From NCBI GenBank assembly GCA_036583965.1, contig JAZBQD010000019.1, positions 23,315,085 to 23,379,084 of the forward strand: a stretch of 64,000 nucleotides of DNA, read 5' to 3'. The notes beneath the pieces are model-generated. The model was not told the origin of the DNA, ran no database searches, and saw only the letters and a list, made by a program, of their open reading frames with translations. This DNA comes from Prunella strophiata (lineage: Eukaryota; Chordata; Aves; Passeriformes; Prunellidae). How positions within the stretch are numbered: the stretch's first letter is position 1; each line of letters begins with the position of its first letter. The translations under genes were made by a program, and so were the position numbers. Shown here in pieces: positions 20,156-30,271 of the stretch.

Positions 20156-21744
20156 TTCCACAGCACTAGCAGGCTGAAACACCAAACACCTGGGAAGCCT
20201 GCCAGACTGTCCAGGCAGGAAGAAGATACGATGGACTGCAGGACTGGCTTTGAGCAGGACAGAGACTGTGCCACTTCAGGGCATGGCCAGGGGCTGAAAT
20301 CAGAGCCCTGTTTCCAGAGTGACTCTCTCTTGCCTTCCCCCAGTGCATCCCTGATACCACAGCTCCTCAGCCACACATTGGTTGGCAGGAACCTGGATCC
20401 CACTATTCTTTTGCCTTCCTCTCAGGCAGTGGCCCTGCCTCATGACTACAAATGTGGTGCATGTCCTGGAGAAGAAGCCCAGGCCCTGGCTTCCCCCAGG
20501 ACCCGTGCCCCAGCTCCCGTGCCCTGTGCTGGTGATGGGGACCAGCCCTCCAAGCAGCACCCACGGGAGCAGCTCTGGGACCAGCACTTACGGGCCAAGC
20601 GGGCCAGGGTGGAGAGCATCATCCAGGGCATGAGCCTCCCACCAGCCCCACAGCCTGCATTTGACACGAGCCTGGAGGCAGCCTTTAGGCATGAGAGGGA
20701 AAGGGGTGGTGAGATGCCCCAGGAGAGCAGGAGGAAGCCAAGGGTGCCCCAGCAGGGCATGGGGGCAGCTGGACGAGTGGCTCCCACAGGGGGCAGCTCC
20801 CATGCCAAGGGCTGCCAGCAGCTGAAAGAGCAGCTCTGCTTTTTAGAGCAGCAGTTGAGGTGGCTTCAGGAGAAGTTCTACCAAGTCTGTGACTCTAAGG
20901 ATGCTGCCCAAACCCAGGAAGATTCTGAGAAAGTGCAGCCACTGCCTGGAAAGCCTGAAGACAGACTGAACAAGGAGAGTGCCACTGCCACCAGCAACCC
21001 ACACAAAGTGCCTCTCAGGAGGAGCGTCCTGGAGGTGTGTGGGCTAGGAGGAGGCTGAGGACAGAGGTGACACAGGTGGCCTGCCCTCAGCAGTGAGGGT
21101 GCTCTCACAGGCACTGAAGCACGAGCTGTCTGTGGTGACATGCCAGGTAGTGGACTCTGTCCTGAAGACTGTCTGGCCAAAGGCAGACAGCCACATCCAG
21201 AAACAGCACCACAGCCTTCCAATGCTGGGGCCAGATGCCAGGAGAGAGTATTCTGCTGGTGGGAAATGCAGAAAGCCACTTGCTAAGCCATCTCCCATGA
21301 ATGCACCAGGCTCCCTGGGCTCACCCCAGGCTGAGGTCCTGCCAGGAGCTTTGAGGAAGAGCCCAGGCTCTTATTCTGCCTCCTTCAGTTCAAAGGGGGT
21401 CAGAAAATCCTCTCGGGTACCCAGCATGGGTTATTCACTAAGCTCATCCACCCCTGCCCAGCACAGCCAGCTGCTGAGCCAGCTGTTGGGCTATGGCCAG
21501 CACAGCCTCTGGGGCAGCGACTCTCGTGAGAGCCCATCTGCCCAGGAGAGGGGTTAGTCCAGAGCCCCTCACCTTGCCCTGGGGAGCTGTTAAACTGAGG
21601 TCATCGATTGTGAGACAGCAGCAGCACCATCCCCTGCCCCTGAGCCCTGCCAGCATGGAGAGCCTGGCACTGCTGCCAGCTGGCAGGGATGGCCACAGCG
21701 AGCTGCCAGCTGCAAATGACAGAGCGCCCTTTGCCTCCACCCAG
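20156..21744 (+). CDS. PROX2: PROX2 large first coding exon, two frame breaks
   Basis: The acceptor is a pyrimidine tract ending TTTTTCCAG at 20155. Frame A (ATG 20231 to a TGA at 21056-21058) carries [16 protein letters not shown] and the coiled coil. Frame B (open from 21048 to a TAG at 21555-21557) carries [20 protein letters not shown]. Frame C (to the exon end) carries [20 protein letters not shown]. Only frame C matches the phase of the next exon. The donor at 21745 is GTATCCTTT. The exon is 1,514 nt from the ATG, two more than a multiple of three. Confidence 0.82.
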
Positions 21745-23313
21745 GTATCCTTTGGGGGCAGCTAGAGGTCCCTGGGGAATGTGCTCCCCTTGTCCTCTGG
21801 GGCCACAGCTTGGCACTGCCCCTGCCAGTCTCTGCAAGGCTGAGGTCCCTGCTGCTCCACAGGGGGCTAAACAGGTGTGGGCAGGAAAGGAGTGCTAAGC
21901 CATGGAGGGGCACTGCCACTCCTCTGGGGTTGGCCAGATGCTGTAGCACAGCTGTGGGTATGAGCCAGGAGCTACCAAGCCTCTCTTGGGCCCTGCTGGG
22001 GATCCTGTCATCCTAAAGGGTGAACAGGAGTCTCATGGAAATTCTGGTTCTCACAAGACTGTGAAGTGCTGAGGGGAGCATTAGCTTCCTCAGGGATTCT
22101 CAAGGGAAGAAGCAGTGGCTGTCCAGCCAAGGATGAACCCCCTCTGCCCCCCTGACAGGCCATGAGGGGCTATGGAGGGCACTGGGCATGCATGTGTCAG
22201 GGGTGGTGCTCAGGGACATGTCCAGCTCGGGGTTTGCTCTGTGTAGGCTTTCCTTGACCCCAAGGCAGATGCAGGAGGCGCTGACCCCTGGGCACCTGAA
22301 GAAGGCCAAGCTGATGTTTTTCTTCACTCGCTACCCCAGCTCCACTCTGCTGAAGACCTACTTCCTTGATGTGCAGGTAAAAGAGCAGCAGCCCAGAACT
22401 GGCTGCTGGGCAGGGCTCTCATGTGGTGTGGCACCTAGCCTGCCTCCCTGGGGAACCATGAGGAAAGGGCTGCTCGTGTCCCCTGCCTTGCTGGCAGGAG
22501 ATGGGGGACAGCCCCCATTTCAGCATGGGCTGCCCAGGAGCAGGTGCACAGGGCAGTGGCAGACATGGTCTGTCAGCTCTTCACTCTGTGCAATCGAGAG
22601 ACTCAGATTAAAGCACCCCATGAATGTGGCTTCTCACTGCAGGGCAGCTGGGATTTGAATCTCAGTGTGGAGAACACCTCGGACATATGCTCATGTCATT
22701 GCCCCAGCTGGTGCTTTTGCAGCCTTGGGGCAGGGCTGGGTTTGGGCCAGTGCCTGGCTGGGTTTGCAGGGGCTGGTGGGTAGGAGGGATCCAAGCTGGC
22801 CTAACCCCATCCTCTGGCTCTCCCCCCACCAGTTCAGCCGCTGCATCACCTCCCAGCTCATCAAGTGGTTCAGCAACTTCCGTGAGTTTTACTACATCCA
22901 GGTGGAGAAGTTTGCCCGGCAGGCCCTGCTGGAGGGGGTGGTAGATGCTTGCACTCTCCAGGTCTCCCGGGACTCAGAGCTCTTCCGTGCCCTCAACATG
23001 CACTACAACAAGGGGAATGACTTCGAGGTGAGGAGGGGGGATCGGGGAAAGGAGGTGGTGGCTTTTGTGGGGGTGAGGAGGAACCATGGCATGGTTGTGT
23101 CACTGGCTGATGCCTGTCCTGCTGCAGGTGCCAGGGCGGTTCCTGGAGGTGGCCAGCCTGACACTGCAGGAGTTCTTCAGCGCCGTCAGGGCAGGCAAGG
23201 ATGCCGACCCCTCCTGGAAGAAACCCATTTATAAAATCATTTCCAAACTGGACAGTGACATCCCGGAAGGGTTCAAAGCTGCTGGCTGCTCCCAGGAACT
23301 GCTCCACAGCTGA
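20231..23313 (+). CDS. PROX2: PROX2, Prospero homeobox 2 (frame disrupted twice in its large exon)
   Basis: PROX2 is a nuclear DNA-binding factor, the paralogue of PROX1. Exons: 20156-21744 (coding from the ATG at 20231, context ACGATGG), 22269-22376, 22833-23027, 23128-23313 (TGA). Family landmarks in order: [16 protein letters not shown]; a coiled-coil block [45 protein letters not shown]; then the homeo-Prospero domain ([74 protein letters not shown]). The last three exons are intact and in phase. The large exon switches frame between about 21040 and 21090, and again at 21551-21554. Dropping one base at each place would make about 666 codons. It may be a decaying gene, or carry sequence errors. 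It is divergent from DLST and convergent with YLPM1. Confidence 0.85.
21745..22268 (+). promoter_or_regulatory. U12-type (minor spliceosome) intron of PROX2
   Basis: The donor GTATCCTTT matches the U12 consensus RTATCCTTT. TTCCTTGAC at 22250-22258 matches the U12 branch consensus TTCCTTRAY. The branch A (22257) is 11 nt from the acceptor CAG ending at 22268, within the narrow U12 spacing. The resulting junction reads TQ/MQEALTP, and MQEGLSP stands at this place in PROX1 as I recall it. The intron is phase 0, 524 nt. Confidence 0.85.
22269..22376 (+). CDS. PROX2: PROX2 exon, start of homeo-Prospero domain
   Basis: It encodes 36 codons, [20 protein letters not shown] then [16 protein letters not shown], the first helices of the divergent Prospero homeodomain. 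Donor GTAAAA. An alternative acceptor six bases later (GAG at 22275) would also keep phase. Confidence 0.93.
22833..23027 (+). CDS. PROX2: PROX2 exon, homeodomain recognition helix and start of Prospero domain
   Basis: It encodes 65 codons starting [20 protein letters not shown] and ending [13 protein letters not shown]. The [10 protein letters not shown] block is the recognition helix of the Prospero homeodomain. Both introns are phase 0; donor GTGAGG. Confidence 0.96.
23128..23313 (+). CDS. PROX2: PROX2 last exon, Prospero domain and stop
   Basis: It encodes [60 protein letters not shown], Ser, then TGA (23311-23313). Acceptor CTGCAG at 23127. The length is the same as I expect for the PROX1 end. 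Confidence 0.96.
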   Translation: MPGRFLEVASLTLQEFFSAVRAGKDADPSWKKPIYKIISKLDSDIPEGFKAAGCSQELLHS

Positions 23314-24811
23314 GTCCCTGTGTTGTGTGTGCAGCCACCATGTGCCCCTCATGGGCACTCTGTACAGCACCTGTTATTTGGGGTATTCTAACTCTGAGGG
23401 CCATGCACTCTCTGTAAGACAGCTCCTTAGGTGAGGCCTATCACTGCCCTCATGTGCTGGGATTTTATGCTGCATTGCATACGCTGCATTATGTGCATTG
23501 TATTCTGCTGCTCAGAACTGGTGAGGACTGCCAGAAGGGAGGGACAGAGATGAAGCCATCAGGTTGGAGCCTGAGAAGTTGCCCTGCCCCAGCTCTCCCT
23601 ATGACCCTGACTGAGCTGCCTTCATTCTCTCTTCCAGAGGGTCAAAAACCAGGGCAAACAGCCTTGCTGTTTATAAAACATGAAGAGGTCCTGGTAGTGG
23701 GCAAAGTTTCCTTGGCACAGCAGACTAGCGGATGTACTGAGTCCAAAAGCATGACTCAGTTTCTGTCCAGATACAACACACCAGTGTCCAAAGAAAACAG
23801 CTGGTGAATTCCAGCACTCCGTGGGGATACTTGTTCCTGTCTGGGATGTGTAAAAACTATGTTTGTTGTAGCCAACAAGAATAACACTCTCCTCCACCTC
23901 CCCGGTGCTGTTAGACAAGAGCCCCGCCATGCAGCTGTGTGCTGTGGCCAAGCAGGTATGTGCTCTCCAGCAGTGTGCTCTGGGATGCTGGAGGAGAACA
24001 GGGTGCACAGGCAGCTCTGCCTGGCACTGCAAAGAGCCTCCATCAGCCCATCACCTGGGATGATAGCTCCATGTTAAACACCCACCCATGTTCCTTCACA
24101 CCATGTTCCTGCTGGCAAAACTGCCCCAAGCATCTCTGTTCTGCACTCTGCCCTTGGTGAAAGAGGAGAATGTTATTTGAGATCCATCAGTCCCTGTGGG
24201 CTTAACACAAGCTGGGGAAGAGCTGGGCCTTGACACCCACAACCCCATTGCTGTAAGGGTTGTAAACTCAAGGAGGTTTCTTGACCCTGTGGCCAAGACT
24301 TAGTGATCACTTTTCTACCTGATGAAGCATGGTGAAGTGTTTTGCATTAAGGGCTCTCTAATCCTGACAGAGGTGGCAGTGGAGAGGAAAAGGCTGTGAA
24401 GAGGGAGTCCTGACAGAGGCATGGCACAAGGGCACTGAGGGGGCAGTGATGACCAACAACATACTCACACAAAACCCTCAGGGAGAAGAAGACTGGGAAA
24501 AGGCCAAGATAATTTTGAGTGTGCTGTAAGGTGTCAGCTGGTACTGGAGTGCAGCAAGTGACTCTTGAGAGGATAATCACAGCTCCAGCATCAGATGAGT
24601 GCATGGGGTGATACTACAGGCAATGCATCTACAGGAGTAAAGAAGTGGTAACATCAAGACACAATGGGGAGCTCTAAATAGGGGCAGTTTGACAATGGTT
24701 CCCCCCATTACGAGTGTGGCCACCCAGATTTCCTGCTTCTTTTTGTATGTTTATTTCTCCAAGTCTGTATATTTTACAACCCCAAGACCAAATTTATGTG
24801 ATTCCTTTTTA

Positions 24812-24817
24812 AATAAA
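24812..24817 (+). terminator. Possible PROX2 polyadenylation signal
   Basis: AATAAA lies about 1.5 kb after the PROX2 stop in an AT-rich context and is the first perfect hexamer I noticed on this strand. The 3' UTR would be 23314 to about 24835. Confidence 0.35.
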
Positions 24818-25480
24818 TACATTGTTTAAGTTACCCCTTTACATCCCTGTAGGCCTATTTGAGAATGTCTGTTCTAAAGAGTTGTCCTAGAAATTTCTTG
24901 CTTTTTGTTGGGAAAAATAACACTGCAGCAAAAGGGCAGTCCTTCTGCCAGCATCTCTGTGGGGTCAAGCAGGCCCCACTAACCAACATCAGCTCCTTCA
25001 AAGCTGCCCCCTCACCCCAATGCCTCATGGTTAGTCTGCTCTGAAGTGCAACTTGTGAGGATCAGGAAGGGGGGGCTGGAGGCACACAGAGACATATCCC
25101 AAAGCTTAAGGGTGCTGGATTCAAATATACATCAGATAAATGCTGCTGGTGGTACCATGAATGTGACATTCCTGCAGGCAATAATGACCTCAGAGCTTAA
25201 GTAATGCTTTGGATAGGCAAAACCAAAGCTGCTGGAAAGGGGAATGATGGGCTGGCTCAGGGAAGGGTCAGCAAATTCATTCTGTCCGTACCTAAATAAT
25301 TAGGGAACAAAAGGTACAGGTTTACTGGAGGCATCCTGCTGAAATAAAGCCTTTTTACACAGAGTTCCTGGTGGGGGTAGCAGTTTCTTGCTTCCTGTGA
25401 GTGTCAGTAAAACAGCAGGTGGGGGACTGAGGACAAGACAGTGCCCCAAATCCCAGTCATGCAGTGGCTGAGGTTGTAGG

Positions 25481-25645
25481 AGATGTCTGGAGGTCATCTT
25501 GTCAAACCCCCCCGCTCTAGCAGGGCCACTGAGAGATGGTTGCCCAGGTCCATGTCAGAAGGGTTTCAAGTATCTCCAGGTAAGGAGGGTCTCTACAACC
25601 TGATCATTAATGAAGATATTTAACAGGATTGGACTACTTGCAGCA
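25481..25645 (-). mobile_element. CR1 LINE fragment, minus orientation
   Basis: The plus strand reads as the reverse of CR1: a GTCATCTTGTCAAACCCCCC block, a GCAGGGCCACT block, TTTCAAGTATCTCCAGGTAAG, then ATTAATGAAGATATTTAACA. It is degraded and truncated, with no coding capacity. Confidence 0.65.
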
Positions 25646-25844
25646 GTATTTTTGCTGCAGTGGTTGCCTTATAATTACAAGTGGGAACTAGAGGAGCTGA
25701 GTATTGCACTGGTTTTTGTGAAATGTGGGCCAGTACGACCACAACAAACAGCATCTGGCATCCTTTACCTGTGATGAGGTCTCACTACTTGTATCCATGG
25801 ATTCAATTCTGCCCATGTAGAATTTCCATCTAACAAAGACGTAA

Positions 25845-25945
25845 CAAAACCAAACCCAAGAAACCCCAAAATAGACAAACAAAAAAACCCCACAACCCCC
25901 CCTGCCAAAACAACAAAACCAAACCCCAGAAAACAAAAGCCCCCC
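25845..25945. repeat. A/C-only low-complexity tract
   Basis: About 100 bases are almost only A and C on the plus strand (AACCAAACCCAAGAAACCCC-type and AAACAAAAAAACCCC-type runs). The strand is strongly asymmetric. No clear unit length. Confidence 0.7.
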
Positions 25946-26334
25946 AGCATGGCTAGAGAGACTCTGCAAAGCACTCAAGATCACAGGCTACTTGTATTGG
26001 CTGGCATCTTCTTTGGCAGCTTTTTAACCTCTGTCTACCTTCAGTCAAGTGTGACAGGGACCACAGAAGTGTCAGAGATGCAGAGGTAGAATCTACCCAC
26101 CTTTTTTGTCACCCTATGGTCCTCCTGCAAGCAGAGATCCTGTCTGGGGAGCCTGGAGTGCAGCTGCCTCCTCCAAGGCCACTTGTCTGTTTGGAAGCAA
26201 GGGGATTGCACTCAGGCACAACTCTGCTGCTGAAGTTGAGTGAGCTGAATCAAAAAGCCTTGTGCTCCTGTGAGAGCCTTGGAAATCAGCAGCTGAGAAA
26301 GAAGGAGCTCATACTGCCTTCCCTCCCATCTAAG

Positions 26335-26999
26335 TCACAGAAGTACTGAAATGGAGAAGGCAGCACATCTGCTGGGAGGTGGGGAAAGCTGGAGTTACTC
26401 TAGGGGCAATGGAGCCTGAAGAGTGAAGGAAATAGTGTGAATTTCCAGTTACTAGTGGGGTCCTGCAGGGCTCCAGTTCTCTCAACATCTTCATTAATGA
26501 CTTAGGCTCAGGACTCAAAAGAATACTAAGTTTGCCAATGTCAACTCCCTTCAGGGCAGAGAGGTCCTGCAGAGAGACCTCAACAAATCAGACAGATGGG
26601 CAATCACCAGCTGTATGAAGCTGAACAAAGGCATGTGCTGGGCTCTGCACCTGGCATGGAGCAACCCTGGTTGTGTGTCTCCAACATCCTCAGAAGGCGA
26701 AGCAGAGGGGCAGGCACTGATTTCTTCTCTCTGTGACCAGTGACAGGACTTGAAGAAATGGCATGAGGCTGAGTCAGTTTAGGTTAGATATCAGGAAAAG
26801 GTGTCTCACCCAGAGGGTGGTTGGAAACTGACAGACTCCCCAGGGAAGTGCTCACAGCCCCAAACTTGACAGAGTTCAAGAATTATTTGAACAATGCTCT
26901 CAGACACATGGTGTAACTCTTGGGGTGTCCTGTGCAGAGAGGGGAGTTGAATGTTGATGATCCTGATGAGTCCTTTCCAACTCAGCATATTCTATGCTT
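26335..26999 (+). mobile_element. CR1 LINE, truncated 3' part, plus orientation
   Basis: It includes decayed reverse-transcriptase sequence (CATCTTCATTAATGACTTAG, then AAGTTTGCCAATG), the GACCAGTGACAGGACTTG block, AGGTTAGATATCAGGAAAAG, and the CR1 3' end GATGAGTCCTTTCCAACTCA followed by ATTCTATG. It is 5'-truncated, as is typical, with no intact frame. Confidence 0.85.
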
Positions 27000-29900
27000 C
27001 TACTAAATTAAGGTTTCACTACTTGTGCTGTGCAGGGTATGGTGTGTAATGTCATTTATGTTCTAGTCATGCCCAAGGCATAGGAGCTAGTTTTCAAACA
27101 AAGCCTAATGGGTGTTCATCACAGAGAGTCCTACTGAAAAATGAGTCTGCTTGGAGGGCTGAGGGGGAGAAGGGAGAGATGCTGCCCACACAGAGACTAT
27201 GGTCATGACTCCCAGGCTTGGCTGGGCTCTTGCTTCATTATTTCCCACTAATTAGCCAAGGAAGCAATTTGGGTAGTGCAGTCACTACTGCTGAGTTTCA
27301 TCTTTAAATAAAAAAATCCTTTCCTTTCCTCTATTCAAATTTCTGTGGTATATGCAAAAAACCCACAGGCACCCATAACTATGTCCTCTGGGAACAGTTC
27401 CCCGGGGCTATCCTTTTACACTTCCAATCACATTCCCAGCTCATCCACAACAACACACCGAGTCCACACAGCTATACAGCAGCAAAGGCTGATAAATATT
27501 TTAAAATCACTGATTCCTGCCTCCAGGCTGCAGCTGCTGAAAGAGGGAGGTGTGACCACACTGACTAAGCTGGCAAGGGCCTGAGAGCCCTTATGTACTC
27601 CTCTATGTTAATACTTACCATAAGAGCCCTTATTACTCATGTGTAGCTAATTAGAGCTTGAAGAAGTTCCTAGTAAATGTTTGCCCTGTATGCCAAAACA
27701 GCTTGGGGGAAATTGACAATAAAACATATCTGGTTCTCCTTTTCTTCTATTTAATGATTTGCACCTGTCTACAGTCACTGAACCAGCCCTAGAAGTTCCC
27801 AGCTCAAACAAATGTTCATGAAAGGGTCCTTCACTCAAACACACATCTCAGATGCTTATTTGACATCAGGGCAGCTTTCCATGTAAGCATCCCTCGGTGA
27901 GCCAGTGTCCCATGATCGTGAAAACTCAGTATGTGCACTGGAAGGACAGATTAATCCAGGCTATAGTACAATTACCACATTTGAGAGATCTGACTTTTCT
28001 CTGGAGAAGACAACCCTTCCTCTGCCTCCTGTGTGCAGAGCTGCCCTGTGCTGCAGACCCAGCACCAGCTGGGGAGAAGGTGAAGCGATGCACAGGAGAG
28101 ACTGTGGAGAGCAGTCTTAAGGATGAAACAGGCTGTGGGGTCACTCAGGACAGACTAGTATGCCTAGCTGATAGCAGAAAGCTTTTTCCTTTTGCACACC
28201 AAGAAATAAGGTATTAGCTGAACCACAGACCAGGAGATGTGAACTGGGGCTCTGCCATGTGCCAGCTTCACAGCAGCAGCCAGGTGAGCTGTTCTACCTT
28301 GACTTGCTCAATGAAAAGCCCTGTTCTGCCAGTGGGAAAGGAGTCACACAGCCATGGCTGCCCTGGCCCATCAGCCTGCTGCAGCAGCTCAGGTGCAAGC
28401 ACAAAAGTTCAGGTGCACAGATAAGCATGCTGGAGAAGGAACATTGGGAGCTTTGCCCAGACAAGACACCACAGGCTGGCAGCACCATGACAGGGAGGCC
28501 ATTGTGTAACCCGGGGCTCTTGAGGTAGATACTCTGATCAAGGGTACACAAAGGAGTGAGAGCACAGTCAGCCTCTGCTGGAAGCTGTCTCCACCACCCA
28601 AACCCCACAGGCTGGTGCTTGTCTTGGAGGGGGGGTGGCTGGGGTGGGAGAAGATGACAGACAGGCTGCTAGAGAAAAAGCACACATGTCCATGCATACA
28701 TAAACACCAAACCAATAAATCCATTTTTAAAAGCAGGCCTGATAGAGAAGGATTGAGAATGGCTATCCAAGTAAAACCAGGGAGAGCTGTGCACAGATCT
28801 CAAGGAAAAGCAGATTTAGGTCAGCACTCAACACTTGTGAGGATACACTTTATATTCATATACTAATTCCTTCTCATCTAACTGTACAGGCTGCTGAGTG
28901 GCAGGTGAAGTCCCATGTCACTAAGACCAATGATCAACATTCTCCTTTTTTTCTGGTAACATATAAACATTAGAGAGACCTAAAATTTGAGAAAATTTCT
29001 GATTTTCTCCTTTTTAGATGGCTTTTAGCATTTTTACAGCAAGCAATCCCACCTATCATCATCTTTTGCAGTATTTCTACAGGTCTTCCAAATTTAGTAA
29101 TGTTATTTGGCACTAGGCTTTTGATTAAAAGTTTGTAGGGTAATTTTCACTTTATGTACAAGGGTCAAACACTGTTCTTGTTTTTGCTAATCCAATAAAA
29201 CAGGCACTACAGATTACCTACTAAGCAACTCTTAATGACACAGCATAAAGTCCAACTGGCATGAGCTGAAGTGGCAGCTTCCCTCCTGGTGTTTATTGCT
29301 TTCTCACTAGTTGTTTTACTAGATTTAAAAGGATAATTTTAAAATGTGCCAGTCTGTACCCAACAGCATCAATCTTTTTATCTTACTGCAATCATAGAAA
29401 ATAAGCAGCTAAAACTAAGTGGTGAAGTGAAAAGGTGAGTATATGAAAACTACAAACAGAGGAAAAAACCGTGAAACTTCAAGGAAGATATTTTACTGCA
29501 TTTCCCAAAGCACATTTGTGTCATCCATAGCTTTACAAAAGGAATGATAAAAAATACTTTGTATTATTTAAAAAAATAAGCTTAATACCTAATATGTACA
29601 CATATAAACATGTATCTATACATCTCAATAGAAAACCTCTCCTCATTTGGTTCTCAGAGAGCAAACACAGAATACACAACAGCTTAAGTAGTTGTTTTTT
29701 ATGTTTAGTTTCCAGGTTTTTAAGAAAAAGTAACGATAAGGAGAACAGTAAAAGCCACCAAGAATTCATGCTCAAGGGAAAAATGAGACCAGCCCTATAC
29801 ATCACTGCATGTACTGAGTCCCTATGATTGGCAGTGCAACCTGTGTTGAAATAAAAACAATTACAAAGCTGGTTTTAGACTAAACCTCTTTTGGAATAGT

Positions 29901-30219
29901 ACCTACAGTTACAAAAAGGCAATGCTGTAAAATGGTGTTTTTAAAACCCAGAGTGCTTGCCCCTCTTGCACAATCATTATAAAGCAGAACTATCACCTGT
30001 TCATGTTTCCCAATGTCCCAGGATGCAGCTGTGAGCCCAAAGATTTTTCAATTTGTTGTTTCTTTGAGGAAGACTGTGCCCATACAATGGCATTTCCTTC
30101 TGAGCACAGAACACCAGGTGCTTTTTACTTAGCAGTACTCTTCAAATAACCTCTTGGGAAAGCACAAGCTTCAGTGCAGCACACGAAGTCACTGCTGCTG
30201 TCAGAGCTTCACTGCTCTA

Positions 30220-30271
30220 TGACTTCAAACAAACCATTTTTTCTGTGACTTCAAACAAACCACTTATTCTG
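30220..30271. repeat. 26-bp tandem duplication
   Basis: Two adjacent copies of TGACTTCAAACAAACCATTT-type sequence (30220-30245 and 30246-30271) differ at few positions. Confidence 0.85.

Noticed and set aside
19374..20185. 267-codon plus frame and 222-codon minus frame upstream of PROX2
   Set aside because: They overlap on opposite strands, have no recognisable domain, and the PROX2 exon acceptor at 20155 cuts through them.
21039..21090. A 52-bp GT-AG micro-intron that would join the first two PROX2 frames
   Set aside because: It is shorter than functional vertebrate introns, has a poor donor (GTGGGC) and no counterpart in the uninterrupted PROX1 exon. An indel is simpler.
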